Shown here piece after piece: positions 34,236 to 43,906 of a DNA stretch of 52,240 bases (position 1 is the first letter of the stretch; every line of letters starts with the position of its first letter). This DNA is from Anaerolineae bacterium (GTDB lineage Bacteria; Chloroflexota; Anaerolineae; 4572-78; J111): the NCBI GenBank assembly GCA_016931895.1, contig JAFGDY010000043.1, positions 1 to 52,240 of the forward strand, read 5' to 3'. The notes beneath the pieces are model-generated. The model saw only the letters and a program-made list of their open reading frames with translations. It made no database searches and was not told the DNA's origin. The position numbers and the translations under genes were made by a program.

Positions 34236-36296
34236 TCAGGCAGGTGGCAATAGTTTTAAGAGACGCCAATGATTACCTGTTTCAGCATTGTAATCATAAG
34301 AAACAACATCCATTATCTGGCGGACAATGTGCAAGCCATAGCCGCCTTCTTCCAGCCGGTGAGGGTCGGAGTTGGGCGGTGGAATAACGGTGGGATCAAA
34401 ACTTTCGCCGGTATCGTAAAGGTCTAATTGCAACCCGTTATTGAGCAAGGTTATCTGGCCTTTGATCTGACCGTCTTTACGGGCATAGGCATGTTTGATA
34501 ATGTTGGTGCAAATTTCTGAAATAGCCAATTCAACCAGGTAGATAAAATCATCGGCATTGGGGGAAACCGGTAAGGCGGGTAACTCCTGGCAGGCAGCGC
34601 TTACTGTTTGGGAAATGTCGCCCAGGTATTTCACATCAGCGGGATAAGAAAAGTTCACGGTTTTGATGATGGTGGAAATATCTTTAGGCGCGACCCCCTC
34701 TGATTGGGGCAGGATTTTAACAATAAGCAGCGTGGCGTCATCTCGTCCCAGCGCATTGCGCCGAAAATTGGCAATTTCAGACTGGATGGCCTGCTGGAGC
34801 ACTTCGGGCGGCTCGTTAACCCGCGACTCAATGGTGTAAATGAGGCGATTAAGGCCAAACAGGTTGCCGTTGGGCGCTTGCGCCTCGGTAATGCCGTCGG
34901 TGTAAAGAACCAGGGTATCGCCAGGGTTGAGGTGAATGGTGTCCACCGCTTTGCTCTGATGGCCAAAAATGCCTATCGGCGGCGAGGTGGCCCGCAATTG
35001 TTCGGTGGTGCGCGTATTGACCCGCCAGAGAATACCGGGGGTGTGACCGGCGCTGGCATAATTGAGGGTGCTTTCGTAAGTATCTATCACCGCCACAAAG
35101 GCCGTGGCAAACGAGTCGATCCGGCTTAAATCTTGGTGCAGCACGTTATTGGCCTGGTCAATGATCAGGTGGGGGAGTTCGCCCCGCATGGCCTCTACCC
35201 GCAGCATGGTTCTGGTAACCGAGGTGAGCATGGCCGCCGGAATGCCCTTGCCGGCCACATCGCCAATAACCAGGGTCAGATTGCGCTCGTCAACGGTGAT
35301 AAAGTCATAAAAATCGCCGCCAACTTCTGAGGCGGGAATAGAGGCCACGGCAATGGCCAACCCGCCCATTTGGGGCAACTTGGTTGGCAAAAAACTTTCC
35401 TGGATTTCGGCGGCAATTTCCAGTTCGCGGGTCAAACGCTCTTCCAGAATTAGCTTTTGGTGGGTCAGGAAATTTTTAATGATCGTGCCCACCTGTTGGG
35501 CCAGGGCGGCCAATAGTTTCACATCGCCTGCCGTAAAGTTTTTATTGGCTTTGTTAATTAGCCCCAGGGCTACTTTGGTTTCTTCTTCATCCAGGATAAG
35601 CAAGGGCGTGGCCAGTAAATTTTCAACATAGGCCGGCGCATCCGGCCAAAGGTCACGACAGGTCGCGATATCGTTGCACAACACTACATGATTGGCCTTA
35701 ATAAGATTGTCCAGCAGTGTTTCATTATGCACTTGATGGCGCAAACCGGGCGTACAGGTGACACACTCTAAACTACCGGCGCGTTTTAGTAAAATAAAGC
35801 CGTTTTGGGTGTCAATCACTTTGCGGATTTCTTGGAGGATGGATTTGAGCGTGGCAATCAGGTCTGACGTGAGGGCCAGGTTTTGGGTCACTCGATAGAC
35901 CAATTCCAGTTGATCCCAGGCCCCAATCAACTCGTCGGTCATATCTTGCAAGGCCATTTCGTCGGTCAGGCGGGCCACGATGGTTTCTGCGCCCCAGGTT
36001 AACAAGGGGGTATCCTGGGGCTGGGCATCGAGCGCCACCAGATAACCGTGGGCCTGGTGACTATCGGCCAGGGGCGCGATTAATACGGCCTGGTTGGCAT
36101 GGGTTAAAAAAGTGGGATGGTTGGGCGCGGCTTGGGCTAATATTTCCGGCCAGTTGTTGGCCGGGACGCCGTTGGAATTGGCCAGCACTTCTCCGGCCGG
36201 CGATAGAAACAGAATCTCGCTGCCAACAATGCCCTGCCAGCGTTGAATAAAGTGATTAAAAAGATTAAGTTTGAGCGGCGCCGCCAAGTTAGACAT
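34236..36296 (-). CDS. GAF-SpoIIE phosphatase with C-terminal anti-sigma-kinase-like domain
   Basis: ATG 36296 (MSNLAAPLKLNLF) gives 686 residues; no strong ribosome site is visible. After an N-terminal region of about 130 residues there is a GAF domain (about 140-285), a short coiled coil (EERLTRELEIAAEIQESFLP) and a PP2C-type SpoIIE domain (about 310-505; EVGGDFYDF, GDVAGKGIPAAML, LYTDGITEA, RDDATLLIVK). The last 140 residues form a HATPase_c_2 domain (AISEICTNIIKHAY, DTGESFD, GYGLHIVRQIMD). Phosphatase and kinase-like modules in one chain suggest that it can both remove and add phosphate on STAS partners. The STAS genes are just downstream. Confidence 0.93.
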   Translation of the reverse strand: MSNLAAPLKLNLFNHFIQRWQGIVGSEILFLSPAGEVLANSNGVPANNWPEILAQAAPNHPTFLTHANQAVLIAPLADSHQAHGYLVALDAQPQDTPLLTWGAETIVARLTDEMALQDMTDELIGAWDQLELVYRVTQNLALTSDLIATLKSILQEIRKVIDTQNGFILLKRAGSLECVTCTPGLRHQVHNETLLDNLIKANHVVLCNDIATCRDLWPDAPAYVENLLATPLLILDEEETKVALGLINKANKNFTAGDVKLLAALAQQVGTIIKNFLTHQKLILEERLTRELEIAAEIQESFLPTKLPQMGGLAIAVASIPASEVGGDFYDFITVDERNLTLVIGDVAGKGIPAAMLTSVTRTMLRVEAMRGELPHLIIDQANNVLHQDLSRIDSFATAFVAVIDTYESTLNYASAGHTPGILWRVNTRTTEQLRATSPPIGIFGHQSKAVDTIHLNPGDTLVLYTDGITEAQAPNGNLFGLNRLIYTIESRVNEPPEVLQQAIQSEIANFRRNALGRDDATLLIVKILPQSEGVAPKDISTIIKTVNFSYPADVKYLGDISQTVSAACQELPALPVSPNADDFIYLVELAISEICTNIIKHAYARKDGQIKGQITLLNNGLQLDLYDTGESFDPTVIPPPNSDPHRLEEGGYGLHIVRQIMDVVSYDYNAETGNHWRLLKLLPPA

Positions 36297-36325
36297 AAAG
36301 ATTGAACACAACCAAAATATGTTTT

Positions 36326-36334
36326 ATTATACCA
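36326..36334 (-). promoter_or_regulatory. Extended -10 promoter of the SpoIIE-type phosphatase gene
   Basis: On the minus strand TGG-TATAAT, weak -35. The leader is about 24 bases. Confidence 0.6.
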
Positions 36335-36444
36335 TATTTTTGCCATGTGGTGCAGGGAGAATGTTACTATTTTTAGAGTTTTTTCAAAACCAAAAATCTG
36401 GCTCTCCTGACTATCAAACTTCCAATTTATCTGGAATTTAAAAT

Positions 36445-36472
36445 TTGAAACGCATCCGAGATAAAGTACAAT
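36445..36472 (+). promoter_or_regulatory. Promoter of the DNA glycosylase gene
   Basis: TTGAAA, 16 bases, TACAAT. The leader to GTG 36505 is about 26 bases. Confidence 0.6.
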
Positions 36473-36504
36473 GACGTTTCATTATCTTATCCTATTGGTG
36501 ATTT

Positions 36505-37107
36505 GTGACCACAAACATTATCAAACAAGATTTTTTTGCTCAACCTACCTTAACCGTGGCCCGGATGTTATTGGGCCAGCGCCTGGCGCGAGAAATTGAA
36601 GGCCATTATTTGAGCGGCCTGATTGTTGAAACCGAGGCCTACATTGGCCCGTTTGATACGGCCAGCCACGCCAGCAAAGGACGCACGCCTCGCACCGAGA
36701 TAATGTTTGGCCCGCCGGCGCGCGCCTACATTTATCTGGTCTACGGCATGCACTATATGCTGAACGTGGTCACTGAACCGTTAGATTTTCCGGCGGCAGT
36801 GCTTATTCGGGCCATAGAGCCAACGGCAGGCGTGGCGGTTATGCAGGCCAACCGGCGGGGGCATCCGGCCAACGCGCCAAATTTAACCAATGGACCGGCC
36901 AAACTGTGCCAGGCGCTGGCTATTGACAAAACCCTCAATAATTGGGACATGACCTTGGGCCAAAAATTGTGGCTGGAATTTACCGCCCCCATCCCTGAAG
37001 CCCGGATTGCCACCGGTTCTCGCATTGGCATTGATTATGCGCAGCCCCAGGATCAAATAGCGCCCTGGCGTTTTTGGCTCAAAGGCAATCGGTTTGTGTC
37101 AAGATAG
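36505..37107 (+). CDS. 3-methyladenine DNA glycosylase (AAG/MPG family)
   Basis: The enzyme removes alkylated bases from DNA as the first step of base excision repair. The 200-residue product starts at GTG 36505 with GGTGA 5 bases upstream. Family features: DFFAQPTLTVARMLLGQ at the start, catalytic GLIVETEAYIGPFDTASHA (Glu), MFGPPARAYIYLVYGMHYMLNVV and NLTNGPAKLCQAL. Length equals that of the family (about 190-210). It has its own promoter. Confidence 0.95.
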   Translation: MTTNIIKQDFFAQPTLTVARMLLGQRLAREIEGHYLSGLIVETEAYIGPFDTASHASKGRTPRTEIMFGPPARAYIYLVYGMHYMLNVVTEPLDFPAAVLIRAIEPTAGVAVMQANRRGHPANAPNLTNGPAKLCQALAIDKTLNNWDMTLGQKLWLEFTAPIPEARIATGSRIGIDYAQPQDQIAPWRFWLKGNRFVSR

Positions 37108-37142
37108 GGGCTGTTTCAAATGACAACAATTATCTGCCGCCG

Positions 37143-37171
37143 TTGTAATAGAATTGGAGTTATGATATGAT
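37143..37171 (+). promoter_or_regulatory. Promoter of the sensor kinase-NarL-type operon
   Basis: TTGTAA, 17 bases, TATGAT. The leader to ATG 37210 is about 32 bases. Confidence 0.5.
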
Positions 37172-37209
37172 AAAATGGTCTAACGGCTAGTGATGAAGGA
37201 GATAGGACC

Positions 37210-39261
37210 ATGGCGGTTCGGGTGTTGGTGGCTGAAGACGAAGCCACTTTGGCGATGAATACTGAGCATAAACTCCAAGCGTTAGGCTACAATGTGGTGG
37301 CGGTTACTGCTATGGGGGAAGAGGCTGTTCATCTGGCGGTTGAAACCCGGCCTGATTTAATCTTGTTAGACATCAAACTGAAAGGCAAATTAGACGGCGT
37401 GGAAACCGCCGCCCAAATTCGGCAGCGTTTTGACATCCCGGTAATTTATCTTACCGCGTACGCCGACGCGGAAACTATCCACCGCGCCAAAATCACCGCA
37501 CCCTTTGGTTATCTGCTAAAACCATTTGCTAAAGAGGAACTGCACGCCGCCATTGAAACAGCCCTCTACCGGCATGGCCTGGAAAAAAAACTGCGGGAAT
37601 CAGAAGAGCTGTACAAAACAATGGCCGAAACCTCGCCCGACGCCGTGATGGTGATTGATCTGGCCGGCAACATTACTTACGCCTCTCCTCACATCCTTGA
37701 TCTCCACGGCTTTGACACGTTAGAAGAAGTATATGGCCAAAACATCTTTGACTTCATCGCCTCAGAAGACCGGAAAAGAGCGATGGCCAATCTGCAAAAA
37801 ACCATCCAAGAAGGGACGACAAAAAATATTGAATATACCCTGCTGCGCCAAGATGGCGTTTGTTTTCCCGGTGAAATCAGCGCAACCTTAATCAAGGAAG
37901 CTTCGGGAAAACCTTTTGCGCTGATGACTGTGACCAGAGACATCAGCGAGCGCAAGCAAATAGAAGAGGCCCTGCAAGAGAATTTTCAGCAATTAAAAAT
38001 TGCTTACGAGCAGGCCAGAATCTATGCCCAGGAACTCACCCAAGAAATTAGCGAACGCAAACAAGCCCAGGCCGAAATCCAAAAACTCAACACAGAATTG
38101 GAGCAACGAGTTGTGGGCCGCACCCGGGAACTATCGGCTCTGTACGACGTATCCGCAGCAGCCAGCGAATCTCTGGACCTCAAAACAATCCTGGAACAAT
38201 CCCTGGCGCGATTGCTGGCCGCTATGGAGGCCAATGCAGGCGCTATTCATTTATTGGAAGAAGACCCGTTGGCCGGGGAAACGCTTCGGTTGGCGGTGGA
38301 ACAGGGCATCCCTGGTTTGATGGGCCGGCTAGACTCCCCGACCGGAGACAGCGGTTTAGGCAGTTGGATCATTGAACACGGCGAGCCGTTGGTGGTGTCT
38401 GATGTAACTGCCGACGCCCGTGTGCCGCTGGCTATCCGCCAGAGTAACTTTAAGGCTTATGCCGGCGTGCCCATGCGCGCCAGGGGGCGGGTATTGGGCG
38501 TAACCAGCGTGCTTGGCCCGGCCGGCCATCAATTCAACGTGGAAGAAGTCGCTTTGCTGGCTTCCATTGCCGACCAGGTGGGTGTGGCTGTGGAAAATGC
38601 CCGGCTGCGCTGGCAGGCCGAACAGGCAGCCGTAATGGAAGAACGAGCGCGATTGGCCCGGGAACTGCACGACTCGGTGACCCAGTTACTGTACAGCCTG
38701 AACCTGTTGGCCGGGGCCGGGCAACGCCTGGCCAAAGAAGGAAACCTGGAAAACGTTGAAACTTACATGACCGACCTGGGGGACATTGCCCAACAGGCCC
38801 TTAAGGAAATGCGTTTACTGGTTTACGAATTGCGACCGCCAACCCTGACCCAGGAGGGACTGGTTGGCGCATTACAACAACGACTGGATGCGGTTGAAGA
38901 ACGGGCCGGTGTAAAAACCCGGCTGTTGGTGGCAGGCGTAGAGTTGCTGCCGGCCATTGTGGAAGAGAGTCTCTACCGCATTGCCCAGGAAGCCCTGAAC
39001 AACGCCCTCAAACACGCCTCAGCTAACTCCGTTGTGGTGCAGCTTCAGGCAGAAGACGGTTTAGTGACGCTTGAAGTGGCCGATGACGGCCAGGGCTTTA
39101 ATCCTGACGCCGTCGGCGATAGGGGCGGCATGGGCCTGATGAGCATGCAAGAACGAGTCGAGCGACTGGGCGGCTTCTTGACCGTTGTGTCGAACCCTGG
39201 CGAAGGCACGACGGTCAAAGTGAGGGTCAAAATGAACCAAAGTATGGAGGAGTCGTTATGA
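37210..39261 (+). CDS. Sensor kinase with N-terminal receiver, PAS, GAF and HisKA_3 domains
   Basis: ATG 37210 follows AAGGAGA by 7 bases. The 683-residue cytoplasmic product has a receiver (1-125, Asp54 in LILLDIKLKG, Lys in YLLKPFAKE), PAS (about 138-255), a coiled coil, GAF (about 310-470), a HisKA_3 dimerisation domain (His about 487, ARELHDSVTQLLYSL) and a HATPase domain (IAQEALNNALKHA, DDGQGF, GGMGLMSMQERV). This is a NarX/DegS-type kinase that takes input both from a ligand or PAS signal and from an upstream phosphorelay via its receiver. Its stop overlaps the start of the NarL-type regulator by 4 bases. Confidence 0.95.
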   Translation: MAVRVLVAEDEATLAMNTEHKLQALGYNVVAVTAMGEEAVHLAVETRPDLILLDIKLKGKLDGVETAAQIRQRFDIPVIYLTAYADAETIHRAKITAPFGYLLKPFAKEELHAAIETALYRHGLEKKLRESEELYKTMAETSPDAVMVIDLAGNITYASPHILDLHGFDTLEEVYGQNIFDFIASEDRKRAMANLQKTIQEGTTKNIEYTLLRQDGVCFPGEISATLIKEASGKPFALMTVTRDISERKQIEEALQENFQQLKIAYEQARIYAQELTQEISERKQAQAEIQKLNTELEQRVVGRTRELSALYDVSAAASESLDLKTILEQSLARLLAAMEANAGAIHLLEEDPLAGETLRLAVEQGIPGLMGRLDSPTGDSGLGSWIIEHGEPLVVSDVTADARVPLAIRQSNFKAYAGVPMRARGRVLGVTSVLGPAGHQFNVEEVALLASIADQVGVAVENARLRWQAEQAAVMEERARLARELHDSVTQLLYSLNLLAGAGQRLAKEGNLENVETYMTDLGDIAQQALKEMRLLVYELRPPTLTQEGLVGALQQRLDAVEERAGVKTRLLVAGVELLPAIVEESLYRIAQEALNNALKHASANSVVVQLQAEDGLVTLEVADDGQGFNPDAVGDRGGMGLMSMQERVERLGGFLTVVSNPGEGTTVKVRVKMNQSMEESL

Positions 39262-39920
39262 CCGGTTCAAACCCGATCCGCCTGCTCATTGTTGACGACC
39301 ATCCCGTGGTGCGGCGGGGTTTACGCGCCCTTATCTCCAGCGAGCCGGATATGGCCGTGGCAGACGAGGCCGTAGATGGATTGGAGGCCATAGCCAAAGC
39401 CCGTTCTTTGCAGCCCGACGTTATCTTGCTGGATTTAGTGATGCCGCGCATGAGTGGTTTAGAAGCCATCCCGGGGATCAAACAAGCGTACCCTGAGGCG
39501 CGAATTCTTATCCTGACCAGTTTTGCCGAAGACGATAAAGTCTTTCCCGCCATCAAGGCCGGCGCCCTGGGCTACCTGTTGAAAGACTCATCGCCTGATG
39601 ACTTGCTGGCCGCCATCCGGGATGTCTATCAAGGCCGGTCGTCGTTACACCCTACCATTGCCCGCAAACTGATCAACGAACTCAACCAACCTTCCGACTT
39701 ACCGCCCACCCCGGACCCCCTGACCGGACGCGAGGTTGATATTCTGAAACTGGTTGCGCGGGGGTTGACCAACCAGGAAATCGCCGCCGAATTGGTCTTG
39801 AGCGAATGGACGGTCCGCACGCACGTGCGCAATATTTTAGACAAACTCCACCTGGCCAATCGCACCCAGGCCGCCCTGTACGCGCTGCGCGAAGGCCTGG
39901 CCAATTTAGATGGGCCTTGA
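39258..39920 (+). CDS. NarL/FixJ-family response regulator
   Basis: The 220-residue product has a receiver (phospho-acceptor Asp59 in VILLDLVMP, Lys in YLLKDSSPD) and a LuxR-type helix-turn-helix (about 155-215; LTGREVDILKLVARGLTNQE, SEWTVRTHVRNILDKLHL). ATGA overlap with the kinase gene. Partner regulator of that kinase. Confidence 0.96.
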   Translation: MTGSNPIRLLIVDDHPVVRRGLRALISSEPDMAVADEAVDGLEAIAKARSLQPDVILLDLVMPRMSGLEAIPGIKQAYPEARILILTSFAEDDKVFPAIKAGALGYLLKDSSPDDLLAAIRDVYQGRSSLHPTIARKLINELNQPSDLPPTPDPLTGREVDILKLVARGLTNQEIAAELVLSEWTVRTHVRNILDKLHLANRTQAALYALREGLANLDGP

Positions 39921-39957
39921 TGTTGGCCGGGTAAAAACAAATTTTGGTTTTACGACC

Positions 39958-40758
39958 ATGCATTTCAACACCTTTGATCGTTACGTAACCAAAGAGAGTC
40001 TGATCCACCACCTGGACCCTCGCGTTAAGGTAGTGGGCGCCCTTCTTTTTATTATCTCCAATGTGCTTTTGCCCGATGGAGCCTGGCCGGCTTTTTTACT
40101 GGCCTGGGGTTTGATTTTGGGGGTCAATGGGCTGGCTCGCCTGGAATTGACGTATGCCTTTAAGCGATCCTTCATTGCCCTGCCCTTTGCCCTGGCCGCA
40201 ATGACCGTGATTTTTACGCTGCCGGGCCAACCCATCTTCACCCTGACGCTTGGCCCCTGGCAGGCCGTAGCCACGGATGCAGGCTTGACCCGCTTTGCCA
40301 GCGTTGTCATCCGCAGTTGGCTGTCGGTGCAGATGGCTATTTTGCTCATTGCTACCACCCAATTTCCAGATCTGATGCACGCCCTGCGCCACCTGCGTTT
40401 TCCCCATTTGTTGGTGGCCGTCATCTCCTTTACGTATCGCTATTTGTTTGTGCTGGTTGACGAAACAATACGCCTGTTACGCGCCCGCGAGGCCCGCAGC
40501 GCAAAACCGGCCGGTGGGAGAGGAGGCGGCTCGATTATCTGGCGGGCGCGCGTGGCCGGGAATATGGCCGGGCAGCTCTTTTTGCGCAGCTACGAGCGCA
40601 GCGACCGGGTGTATAACGCTATGCTGGCCCGCGGCTACCAAGGCCATTTCCAAACCCTTAACCCCCACGTAATGCGCTTCAGGGATTGGGCAATGGGGGG
40701 CATAGCCCTGGTAATGTTAACCGCGCTGCAAATAATTGGGCGAGTGCCCCTGCGTTAG
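39958..40758 (+). CDS. Energy-coupling factor transporter transmembrane protein (EcfT/CbiQ)
   Basis: ATG 39958 (MHFNTFDRYVTKES) is chosen because it matches the family N-terminus; an in-frame ATG at 39910 would overlap the regulator gene. The 266-residue product has about five membrane helices (VVGALLFIISNVLLP, AFLLAWGLILGVNGL, IALPFALAAMTVIFTLP and others) and the coupling motif region AMLARGYQG. It couples an ATPase to a substrate-binding S component or to CbiM/NikM. Neither is encoded in this window. A promoter of its own is not clear; transcription from the regulator operon is possible (37-base gap). Confidence 0.9.
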   Translation: MHFNTFDRYVTKESLIHHLDPRVKVVGALLFIISNVLLPDGAWPAFLLAWGLILGVNGLARLELTYAFKRSFIALPFALAAMTVIFTLPGQPIFTLTLGPWQAVATDAGLTRFASVVIRSWLSVQMAILLIATTQFPDLMHALRHLRFPHLLVAVISFTYRYLFVLVDETIRLLRAREARSAKPAGGRGGGSIIWRARVAGNMAGQLFLRSYERSDRVYNAMLARGYQGHFQTLNPHVMRFRDWAMGGIALVMLTALQIIGRVPLR

Positions 40759-40851
40759 AACCAAGGCATGTAATGTACACAGGGTATTCGCACGGGATAC
40801 GCAATACGAGTTACGCCCGCTATTCAAACTAAAATTTTCTGGACAATCAAG

Positions 40852-41622
40852 ATGCCTGTAATTCACGAAGCAAAACAAAAAAAAACAGCCGGACCATGTA
40901 CCCCGGTTGATGACCAGCCTACCCTGGTGGTAAAAAATCTTCATTTCAACTACCCGGATGGGCGAACAGCCTTGCGCGGTGTATCGCTGCAAATAGAGCC
41001 GTGCGAAAAGGTGGCCCTGGTGGGACCAAATGGGGCCGGCAAAAGCACGCTCATGCTACACCTCAACGGCATTTTGACCGGCGACGGGCACATTCAGGTG
41101 GCCGGGCTGCCGGTGGTCAAGCCCAACCTGCCGGTTATCCGGGCCAGGGTGGGGCTGGTTTTTCAAAACCCGGACGACCAACTTTTTTCACCCACGGTTT
41201 TTGAGGACGTGGCCTTTGGCCCGCTGCACATGGGCTTTCCCGAAGCCGAGGTGTACGCCCGCGTGAATGAGGCCCTGGCCCAAGTGGCCATGCTTGATTA
41301 TGCCCACCGCCTATCGCACCACCTCAGCGTGGGCGAGAAAAAACGCATTGCCATTGCCACCGTTCTTTCGATGAAGCCGGATATTCTTATCCTCGATGAG
41401 CCATCGGCCGGGTTAGACCCCCGCGCCCGGCGCAGTCTCATCAACCTGTTGCACGACCTGCCCCTGACCATGCTTGTTTCCACGCACGACATGTTAATGG
41501 TACGCGAGCTTTTTCCCCGGATGGTGATTATGGACGAAGGTCGCATTGTGGCCGACGGCCCCACGATTGAACTAATGAACAACGAGGCGCTGCTGGAAGC
41601 GCACGGCCTGGAACGGCCCTAA
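40852..41622 (+). CDS. Energy-coupling factor transporter ATP-binding protein (EcfA/CbiO)
   Basis: The 256-residue product has Walker A GPNGAGKST, the Q-loop VFQNPDDQLFSPTV typical of CbiO/EcfA, signature LSVGEKKRIAIA and Walker B ILILDEPSAGLDPRA. It powers EcfT. The first 28 residues (KQKKTAGPCTPVDD) are extra. Only one ATPase gene is present; group II ECF systems use two EcfA subunits, while CbiO in nickel/cobalt systems forms a homodimer, so the pair fits a CbiMNQO-like importer whose CbiM part lies elsewhere. Confidence 0.94.
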   Translation: MPVIHEAKQKKTAGPCTPVDDQPTLVVKNLHFNYPDGRTALRGVSLQIEPCEKVALVGPNGAGKSTLMLHLNGILTGDGHIQVAGLPVVKPNLPVIRARVGLVFQNPDDQLFSPTVFEDVAFGPLHMGFPEAEVYARVNEALAQVAMLDYAHRLSHHLSVGEKKRIAIATVLSMKPDILILDEPSAGLDPRARRSLINLLHDLPLTMLVSTHDMLMVRELFPRMVIMDEGRIVADGPTIELMNNEALLEAHGLERP

Positions 41623-41660
41623 AAAACAGGCCTTTCGGGTCTAAAAAGACCCGAAAGGCC
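41623..41660 (-). terminator. Rho-independent terminator of the BNR-repeat gene
   Basis: A perfect 14-bp stem (41629-41642 with 41647-41660), an AAAA loop; on the minus strand it is followed by TGTTTTTT. Confidence 0.85.
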
Positions 41661-41698
41661 CTGATGCGCTCAACAACCTATCGTTTTCGGGCAGGTCA

Positions 41699-43906
41699 TC
41701 AAGAATTCTTGCGGATAATGGGCAAAAATATGCCGCCGGCCGCGCTGCGGGCATATAAACCGGCTGCGGTGCCCACATAAAGTATATCCTTATCGGCCTG
41801 GTAAAAAACGGACAGGATCATCACTGAGGGCAGCCCGTCGCCCATTACCCGGCTCCAGGTAACCCCATCATCGCTGCTGGATACCAGACCATACTGGTGC
41901 AGGGCCGCGTAAATTACCCCCGCCTTGCTGTCGTAAGCCAGTTGGCCAAAAAGCGGGGGGAACGGCACCAACGAGGGCTTGAACGTGGTTAAGCCCAGGC
42001 TGGCGGTGATGTAGGCGGGTGTCCAGGCAGCGCCATCGTTAAGACTCTTCAAAAAAACGCCCTGGCAATCCATGGCATAAACCGTGCTTGGCGTAATGGG
42101 GTTGACCAGCACATCGTTGCCGCCACAGCCGCTACTGGTGATGAGATCGGTCCAGGTCAATCCGCCGTCACTGCTTTTAATGGTCACGGTAGGCCCAGTA
42201 TGGGTAGCATAGAGGACCAGTGGATTGGTGGGATGCACGGCTATGGCTGTCCCACCTATGGCCAATCCGGTTAGAGGGGTCCAGTTCTGGCCGCTATCGG
42301 TGCTTTTTGCTAACAGGCCAAAACTTGAAGCGCCATAAATGGTGGCCGGCGTGGTCGGATCAATGGCCAAGTCTGAAGGCAAATCTGGCCAGCCAGAGGT
42401 CGAGGCCACCCAGAGGTTGCTATCGGTGGTGCGCCACACATCAGGCACTCCAAGGGAAGATAGGCCGCCAAAGTAAGCGATGTTGGGATTGGTGGGATGG
42501 ATAGCTACAGCTCCGGCATAGTTGCTTTCCCCGCTGCTGGACCGGCTCCAACTTTGGCCGCTGTTGGCGCTTTGGATAAGGCCCTGGCCACTAATCAAAA
42601 GACCATCAGAAGCGCCTGTGGCCGCGTAAACCGTATTGTTCAGAGCAGCAATGCCATTGACCGGGTAAGCTCGCAGGTCAGTATTGGCCGCCACAAACTC
42701 AAAGGCAGTGGCCCCCACCTGGTAACTGGCCGGTGTTTTATATACCCCGGCTGAATTATCGTTGGCAATGCTGGCAAAATAGAGTACGCTATCACTGTTG
42801 GGGTCAACGGTCAAATGGTTGATACTCTTTTGGCTGGGTGCCTGGCCCAGCAAGCCCCAACTATTCCCCTGATCCGTGCTGCGATAGACAGCGCCAAGGA
42901 CCGGCGGAAGAGGAAAAAGAAGGGGCTGCGTTGTGGCCACGTAAAGCCACCCCTGGCTGTCAATCGCCATGGCGTTGGGGACATAAAAGAGCATTCCGGG
43001 TTGGTTAGGCAGTTCGGTCCAACTCTGGCCCCGGTTGGTAGTCGAGTACACCGTGCCCGCGGCACTGGCAACCGGGGAGAGATCCCCTCCTACCAAAGCA
43101 TAGGCCCGGTTAACGTTGGTGGGGTCGGCCACAATTTGCATAAATACTTCATTGTCGCTGCCGATATAGGCCTGGGTCCAATTGACCCCGTCGGTGCTGG
43201 TATAAACAGTTTCGTTATAGCCGCTGCCGTTATCGGCTTCGCCACCGGCATACATAAAGCCGCCCCCGCTTTCGGCCAGGGTGTGAATATTGGCCGTAAT
43301 TGGGGTTACATTGGCCAGGTTCCAGGCAGCGCCATTACTGCCGTAAAAGAGGGGCCGGGTGATAGGCGCGCCACCAATTGCGCCGGGGTCTGAACCGGCG
43401 ATGATCCTGCCAGCGCTGCTGAAGTGGGCCAGGGCAAAGATATTGCTATTGGGTAGCACCACGCTGTTCCAGCTATTGCCCCCATCCGCGCTCCGCCACA
43501 GGCGAGAATGTTGCGGTGTAGGCCCACCCACCTGGCCAATCAGGCTGGAGACATAAATATTTTGGCCGTTAGTCACCACAGCGACGGCCGTTAACCCCTG
43601 GTGTACACTTTCGTGGTCAACTTCGACGGGCAGGCCGGTTAGTTGCCAAGTTGCGCCGGCATCGGCACTTTTCCACAGGCCGGCGCCGGGTTCAAAATAT
43701 GCTCCGGAAAACAGGGCATCGCCGGCGCGGGCGTAGAGGGTGGTGGGGTTGGTTGGGACCGCCACAATTTCAAACACCCACCCGCCGTCAACCCCTATTG
43801 CCTGCCAGTTGCCGGCAGCGGCCACCAGGCTAATGGCGACAAATACCATCAGGCCGGCCAATCCCAGGCTAACGTTTATCATTAATAGTTTTTTCAACAT
43901 GGACAT
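41699..43906 (-). CDS. Secreted BNR/sortilin-like beta-propeller protein
   Basis: ATG 43906 follows AGGAGG. The 735-residue product has an N-terminal membrane-spanning signal (INVSLGLAGLMVFVAISLVA) and then many BNR-type Asp-box repeats of the form S.D.G.TW (SADAGATWQLTG, SADGGNSWNS, STDGVNWTQAY, STDQGNSWGLLG, SSDGGLTWTDL, SSDDGVTWSRV). Asp-box beta-propellers occur in sialidases, sortilin-like domains and photosystem II assembly factors; no sialidase Arg triad is apparent. The last residues, GGIFLPIIRKNS, resemble the C-termini of two other secreted proteins here. Likely an extracellular or surface protein. Confidence 0.9.
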   Translation of the reverse strand: MSMLKKLLMINVSLGLAGLMVFVAISLVAAAGNWQAIGVDGGWVFEIVAVPTNPTTLYARAGDALFSGAYFEPGAGLWKSADAGATWQLTGLPVEVDHESVHQGLTAVAVVTNGQNIYVSSLIGQVGGPTPQHSRLWRSADGGNSWNSVVLPNSNIFALAHFSSAGRIIAGSDPGAIGGAPITRPLFYGSNGAAWNLANVTPITANIHTLAESGGGFMYAGGEADNGSGYNETVYTSTDGVNWTQAYIGSDNEVFMQIVADPTNVNRAYALVGGDLSPVASAAGTVYSTTNRGQSWTELPNQPGMLFYVPNAMAIDSQGWLYVATTQPLLFPLPPVLGAVYRSTDQGNSWGLLGQAPSQKSINHLTVDPNSDSVLYFASIANDNSAGVYKTPASYQVGATAFEFVAANTDLRAYPVNGIAALNNTVYAATGASDGLLISGQGLIQSANSGQSWSRSSSGESNYAGAVAIHPTNPNIAYFGGLSSLGVPDVWRTTDSNLWVASTSGWPDLPSDLAIDPTTPATIYGASSFGLLAKSTDSGQNWTPLTGLAIGGTAIAVHPTNPLVLYATHTGPTVTIKSSDGGLTWTDLITSSGCGGNDVLVNPITPSTVYAMDCQGVFLKSLNDGAAWTPAYITASLGLTTFKPSLVPFPPLFGQLAYDSKAGVIYAALHQYGLVSSSDDGVTWSRVMGDGLPSVMILSVFYQADKDILYVGTAAGLYARSAAGGIFLPIIRKNS

